A DNA stretch of 64,000 bases from Pseudomonas viridiflava (GTDB taxonomy: Bacteria > Pseudomonadota > Gammaproteobacteria > Pseudomonadales > Pseudomonadaceae), in the NCBI RefSeq assembly GCF_900580865.1, contig NZ_UTBZ01000140.1:186001-250000 (forward strand), given 5' to 3'. The notes beneath the pieces were generated by a model, which searched no databases, was not told the origin of the DNA, and saw only the letters and a program-made list of their open reading frames with translations. Shown one piece after another: positions 60,257-64,000 of the stretch. The translations under genes and the position numbers were made by a program. Each line of letters opens with the position of its first letter. The first letter of the stretch is position 1.

Positions 60257-62476
60257 GTGCCCGACGCCATTCTGCGCCTCGCCTTGCCTTCGCCCTTGCG
60301 CCGCCTGTTCGACTATCGGGCGCCGGCCGGCGTGCTGCGCGAACAATTGCAGCCGGGCATGCGCCTGCGGGTGCCGTTCGGCCGGCGCGAGATGATTGGC
60401 ATTCTGGTCGAGGTCACGGACACCAGCGAAGTGCCGGTGGAGAAACTCAAACCGGCGCTGGCGCTGCTCGATGCCACGCCGCCGCTGCCACCGGCGCTGT
60501 TCAAGCTGTGCCTGTGGACCTCGCAGTATTATCAACACAGCCTCGGCGACACCTTGAGCTGGGCGCTGCCGGTGCTGTTGCGCCAGGGCGAACTGGCCGA
60601 GGCTCGGCAAGAGCGCTTCTGGTCAGCCGTCCCCGGCGCCAGCCTTGATGACCCGCGCATCGCCCGCGCACCGCGCCAGCGTGAGGCACTGGCAACTCTG
60701 GCTCAGCATCCGCACGGCGTCGCCCATCAGTTGCTGAGCAAACTGATGTTGAGCAAAGACAGTCTCGATCTGCTGCTGGCCAAAGGTCTGGTGCAAGTGG
60801 AAATCCGCCGCCATGCCCCAGGCGCGCGCCACGAACATTGGCTGGCGCAACCGGAATTACCGCTCAACACCGAACAACGCGCCGCATACGAGGCGATCCG
60901 CGCCGGTTTCGACAGTTATCACGCATTCCTGCTGGCCGGCGTCACCGGCAGCGGCAAGACCGAAGTCTATTTGCAACTGATCCGTGAAACCCTCGAAGCC
61001 GGCAAGCAGGCCTTGGTACTGATCCCGGAGATCAACCTCGGCCCGCAGACCCTGGCGCGCTTCGAGCAGCGTTTCAATGCGCGCATCGCCCTGCTGCACT
61101 CGGCGGTCAATGACCGCGAGCGCCTCGATGCCTGGCTCGCCGCCCGTGATGGCGAGGCCGACATTATTATCGGTACCCGCTCGGCGCTGTTTACGCCGAT
61201 GAAAAACCCGGGGCTGATCATCATCGATGAAGAGCACGACGGCTCTTATAAACAGCAGGAAGGGCTGCGTTACCACGCCCGCGATCTGGCGCTGGTGCGT
61301 GCACGGCAGGAAAACATCCCGATTGTGCTGGGCTCCGCGACGCCATCGCTGGAAAGCCTGCACAACGCCTACACCGGTCGTTATGGCCTCCTACGCCTGA
61401 ATGAGCGTGCCGGCGGTGCCAAGCAACCACGTTTCCTGCGTCTGGACGTAAAAAGCCGTCCACTGGACAGCGGTATTTCCGGGCCGATGCAACAAGCCAT
61501 CGGCCAGACCCTCGCCAACGGCCAGCAAGTGCTGGTGTTCCTCAACCGTCGCGGCTTTGCGCCAACGTTGCTCTGCCACGATTGCGGCTGGATGTCCGAG
61601 TGTTCGCGCTGCGACGCGCGGATGACAGTGCACCAGCGTTACGGCGAATTACGTTGCCACCATTGTGGATACGTCGAACGCACGCCGCGCCAGTGTCCGA
61701 AGTGCAACAAGGTCGATTTGCGACCGGTCGGCGCCGGCACGGAGCGCGCCGAAGAACGCCTGGCGATTCTGTTCCCTGATTACCCGGTGCTACGGGTCGA
61801 TCGCGACAGCACGTCACGCAAGGACGCGATGAATCAGTTGTTCGCGACGATTCAGAAAGGTCAGCCGTGCATTCTGGTCGGCACGCAGATGTTGGCCAAG
61901 GGTCACCACTTTCCGCGGGTGACGCTGGTGTCGATCCTCGATGCTGACGGAGGTCTGTTCTCCGGCGACTTCCGCGCCAGCGAGCGCATGGCGCAGTTGA
62001 TCGTGCAGGTGGCCGGGCGTGCCGGGCGAGCGGAAGAGCCGGGCAAGGTGATCATCCAGACTCACCTCGCCGACCATCCTTTATTGGTGCAACTCACCGA
62101 GCAGGGCTATTTCGCCTTCGCCGAACAGGCCTTGAGCGAGCGCCGCGCCGCCGGGTTGCCGCCGTTTGCGCATCTGGCGTTGTTGCGTGCCGAAGCGCAC
62201 AAACCGGGGCAAGCGGAAGGCTTTCTCGATGAGGCGTGTAGCGAAGCCGAGCGTTTGCTGGCCGAACAGAATCTGAGCGGGATTGAACTGCTCGGGCCAG
62301 TGCCGGCACCCATGGAGCGGCGGGCGGGGCGTTATCGTGCGCAGCTTTTGTTGCAGGCGACGGCGCGGGCACCGTTGCACCGGTTGCTGGCGAGCTGGTT
62401 GCTGGTGCTGGAGCAGATGCCGAGCGGGCGCGCGGTGCGCTGGTCGCTGGATGTCGATCCCGTCGATTTGTATTGA
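60257..62476 (+). CDS. priA: Primosomal replication restart helicase PriA
   Basis: A 739-residue 3'-5' helicase that recognises stalled forks and reloads the replisome. The N-terminal 3'-DNA-binding domain (LPSPLRRLFDYRAP) is followed by the helicase core with Walker A GVTGSGKTEVY (about residues 229-239) and DEEH in IIIDEEHDGSYKQQEG. A zinc insert follows with eight Cys in pairs (CHDCGWMSECSRCD, CHHCG, CPKC), then the second helicase lobe (GTQMLAKGHHFPRVTLV). The start codon is GTG. The C-terminus RWSLDVDPVDLY is typical. Confidence 0.96.
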   Translation: MPDAILRLALPSPLRRLFDYRAPAGVLREQLQPGMRLRVPFGRREMIGILVEVTDTSEVPVEKLKPALALLDATPPLPPALFKLCLWTSQYYQHSLGDTLSWALPVLLRQGELAEARQERFWSAVPGASLDDPRIARAPRQREALATLAQHPHGVAHQLLSKLMLSKDSLDLLLAKGLVQVEIRRHAPGARHEHWLAQPELPLNTEQRAAYEAIRAGFDSYHAFLLAGVTGSGKTEVYLQLIRETLEAGKQALVLIPEINLGPQTLARFEQRFNARIALLHSAVNDRERLDAWLAARDGEADIIIGTRSALFTPMKNPGLIIIDEEHDGSYKQQEGLRYHARDLALVRARQENIPIVLGSATPSLESLHNAYTGRYGLLRLNERAGGAKQPRFLRLDVKSRPLDSGISGPMQQAIGQTLANGQQVLVFLNRRGFAPTLLCHDCGWMSECSRCDARMTVHQRYGELRCHHCGYVERTPRQCPKCNKVDLRPVGAGTERAEERLAILFPDYPVLRVDRDSTSRKDAMNQLFATIQKGQPCILVGTQMLAKGHHFPRVTLVSILDADGGLFSGDFRASERMAQLIVQVAGRAGRAEEPGKVIIQTHLADHPLLVQLTEQGYFAFAEQALSERRAAGLPPFAHLALLRAEAHKPGQAEGFLDEACSEAERLLAEQNLSGIELLGPVPAPMERRAGRYRAQLLLQATARAPLHRLLASWLLVLEQMPSGRAVRWSLDVDPVDLY

Positions 62477-62477
62477 A

Positions 62478-62563
62478 GATCAAAAGATCGCAGCCTTCGG
62501 CAGCTCCTAAAGGAAAATGCGTATCCCCGTGTAGGAGCTGCCGCAGGCTGCGATCTTTTGATC
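62478..62563. repeat. REP-type palindrome, family C, copy 2
   Basis: Arms GATCAAAAGATCGCAGCC and GGCTGCGATCTTTTGATC with GCAGCTCCTA/GTAGGAGCTGC inside. It starts right after the priA stop codon and probably folds in its transcript. Confidence 0.9.
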
Positions 62564-62690
62564 TGAATGTCACCACATATCCATAAGCTGCCTGCTAAGG
62601 TTGGCAAGCCCGTCTTCGCAACGGATAATGCCCAGTTTTTCCACCCGCGCATCGATGCGCCCGCCGCGCTTGCGGTCGAAAGAGAAGACC

Positions 62691-64000
62691 ATGAAAGACA
62701 CCATTCGCCAGCTGATCCAACAAGCCCTCACCCAACTCGTCAACGAAGGTGTGTTGCCTGAAGGCCTGACGCCGGCGATCCAGGTGGAGAACGCCCGCGA
62801 CAAGACCCACGGCGACTTCGCCAGCAACATCGCCATGATGCTGGCCAAGCCTGCGGGCATGAAACCGCGCGATCTGGCGGAAAAAATCATCGCCGCGCTG
62901 CCGGCTGACGAGAACGTCACCAAGGCCGAAATCGCTGGCCCGGGCTTCATCAACTTCTTCCAGAACACCCAGGCGCTGGCCTCGCGTCTCGACGCGGCCT
63001 TGGCTGATGACCACGTCGGCGTACGCAAGGCTGGCCCGGCGCAGCGCACCGTGGTCGACCTGTCGGCACCGAACCTGGCCAAAGAGATGCACGTCGGCCA
63101 CTTGCGCTCGACCATCATCGGCGACGGTGTGGCCCGCGTACTGGAATTCCTCGGCGACGAAGTGATCCGCCAGAACCACGTTGGCGACTGGGGTACCCAG
63201 TTCGGCATGCTGATGGCTTATCTGCAGGAAAACCCGATCACCAGCGACGAGCTGTCTGACCTGGAAAACTTCTACCGCGCCGCCAAGCAGCGCTTTGACG
63301 AATCCGCAGAGTTTGCCGACCGCGCCCGTGGTCTGGTGGTCAAGCTGCAGGCCGGTGATGCCGAGTGCCTGGCGCTGTGGACCAAGTTCAAGGACATCTC
63401 GCTGTCGCACTGCCAGAAGATCTACGAACTGCTCAACGTCAAACTGACCATGGCCGACGTGATGGGCGAAAGCGCTTACAACGACGACCTGATCAACGTG
63501 GTCAACGACCTGAAAGCCGCTGGCATGTTGGTCGAGAGCAACGGCGCCCAGTGCGTGTTCCTCGACGAGTTCAAGAACGCCGACGGCGACCCGCTGCCGG
63601 TGATCATCGTCAAGGCTGACGGCGGTTACCTGTACGCCACCACTGACCTCGCGGCCGTGCGCTACCGCAGCGGCAAACTGAAAGCCGATCGCGCGCTGTA
63701 CTTCGTCGACCAGCGTCAGGCTCTGCACTTCCAGCAAGTGTTCGCCGTGGCGCGCAAGGCCGGCTTCGTCACCCATCCGATGGAAATGGAACACATGGGC
63801 TTCGGCACCATGAACGGCGCCGACGGCCGTCCGTTCAAGACCCGTGACGGCGGCACCGTGAAGCTGATCGATCTGCTGACCGAAGCGCAGGAACGCGCCT
63901 ACAGCCTGGTGAAAGAGAAGAACCCGGAGCTGGCCGAAGACGAACTGCGCAACATCGCCAAAGTCGTCGGCATCGGCGCGGTGAAGTACGCCGACCTGTC
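62691..64000 (+). CDS. argS: Arginyl-tRNA synthetase, 3'-truncated by the window edge
   Basis: Class I synthetase that charges tRNA-Arg. 436 codons are present. The N-terminal Add-1 domain (residues 1 to about 85) has DKTHGDFASNIAMMLAK. The catalytic Rossmann fold has the HIGH-type motif in APNLAKEMHVGHLRS (about residues 123-137) and NHVGDWGTQFGML. Later YATTDLAAVRYR and MGFGTMNGADGRPFKTRDGG lead toward the KMSKS region. The anticodon-binding domain lies beyond the window. The ATG follows AGAGAAG. Confidence 0.97.
   Translation, partial: MKDTIRQLIQQALTQLVNEGVLPEGLTPAIQVENARDKTHGDFASNIAMMLAKPAGMKPRDLAEKIIAALPADENVTKAEIAGPGFINFFQNTQALASRLDAALADDHVGVRKAGPAQRTVVDLSAPNLAKEMHVGHLRSTIIGDGVARVLEFLGDEVIRQNHVGDWGTQFGMLMAYLQENPITSDELSDLENFYRAAKQRFDESAEFADRARGLVVKLQAGDAECLALWTKFKDISLSHCQKIYELLNVKLTMADVMGESAYNDDLINVVNDLKAAGMLVESNGAQCVFLDEFKNADGDPLPVIIVKADGGYLYATTDLAAVRYRSGKLKADRALYFVDQRQALHFQQVFAVARKAGFVTHPMEMEHMGFGTMNGADGRPFKTRDGGTVKLIDLLTEAQERAYSLVKEKNPELAEDELRNIAKVVGIGAVKYADL

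Overview
The window is a chromosomal segment of a Pseudomonas, most probably of the P. fluorescens group. The reasons are the high GC with strong third-position bias, the conserved block hemE-gltD-gltB-(AAA/SPOR)-aroB-aroK-pilQPONM-ponA-maeB-nuclease-rpmE-priA-argS in an order familiar from Pseudomonas genomes, and abundant Pseudomonas-type REP palindromes between genes. No tRNA, rRNA, CRISPR array, prophage or insertion sequence was recognised.

Layout. Positions 1-15264 hold housekeeping and sensory genes: a 5'-truncated acyl-CoA dehydrogenase, a Cache-type chemoreceptor, an unidentified small protein, a convergent ZapA-like/coiled-coil pair, a second chemoreceptor with a four-helix sensor, a K+/H+ antiporter (NhaP2/CvrA), an MscK-type mechanosensitive channel, SelO, thioredoxin 2 (TrxC) and a ParA-family ATPase. 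Positions 15621-33788 form one compact run of 20 co-directional, mostly overlapping genes that make up an aryl-polyene-type pigment cluster. It has type II fatty-acid-like enzymes (three ketosynthase-family proteins, two acyl carrier proteins, a ketoreductase, and two dehydratases, one fused to the AMP ligase) and an ammonia-lyase for the aromatic starter. It also has a thioesterase, a methyltransferase, a halogenase-like flavoprotein, acyl- and glycosyltransferases, and LolA/MMPL/DUF3261 export proteins plus an antiporter-like membrane protein. The likely product is an aryl polyene carboxylate attached to an outer-membrane glycolipid.

Positions 33814-35818 hold two related exported proteins separated by a RelE/HigB-type toxin-antitoxin pair. 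A divergent LysR/MFS pair follows at 35905-38194. Positions 38372-54452, all on the minus strand, carry hemE, gltD, gltB, an AAA+/SPOR protein, aroB, aroK and the type IV pilus alignment operon pilMNOPQ. ponA is divergent from pilM. maeB, a nuclease and rpmE lie on the minus strand, then priA and a 3'-truncated argS on the plus strand.

Points of most interest are a 267-bp element at 45869-46135 whose inverted repeats can fold into a three-way junction, several unusual features of the aryl-polyene cluster (ligase-dehydratase fusion, ammonia-lyase with a Phe-His selectivity pair, halogenase-like enzyme with WxWxIP and the candidate lysine, antiporter-like protein, REP insertions at gene starts), the second ZapA-like locus, and an rpmE terminator that lies inside the next coding sequence. 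All calls rest on reading the sequence and on knowledge of the families; no database search was run.
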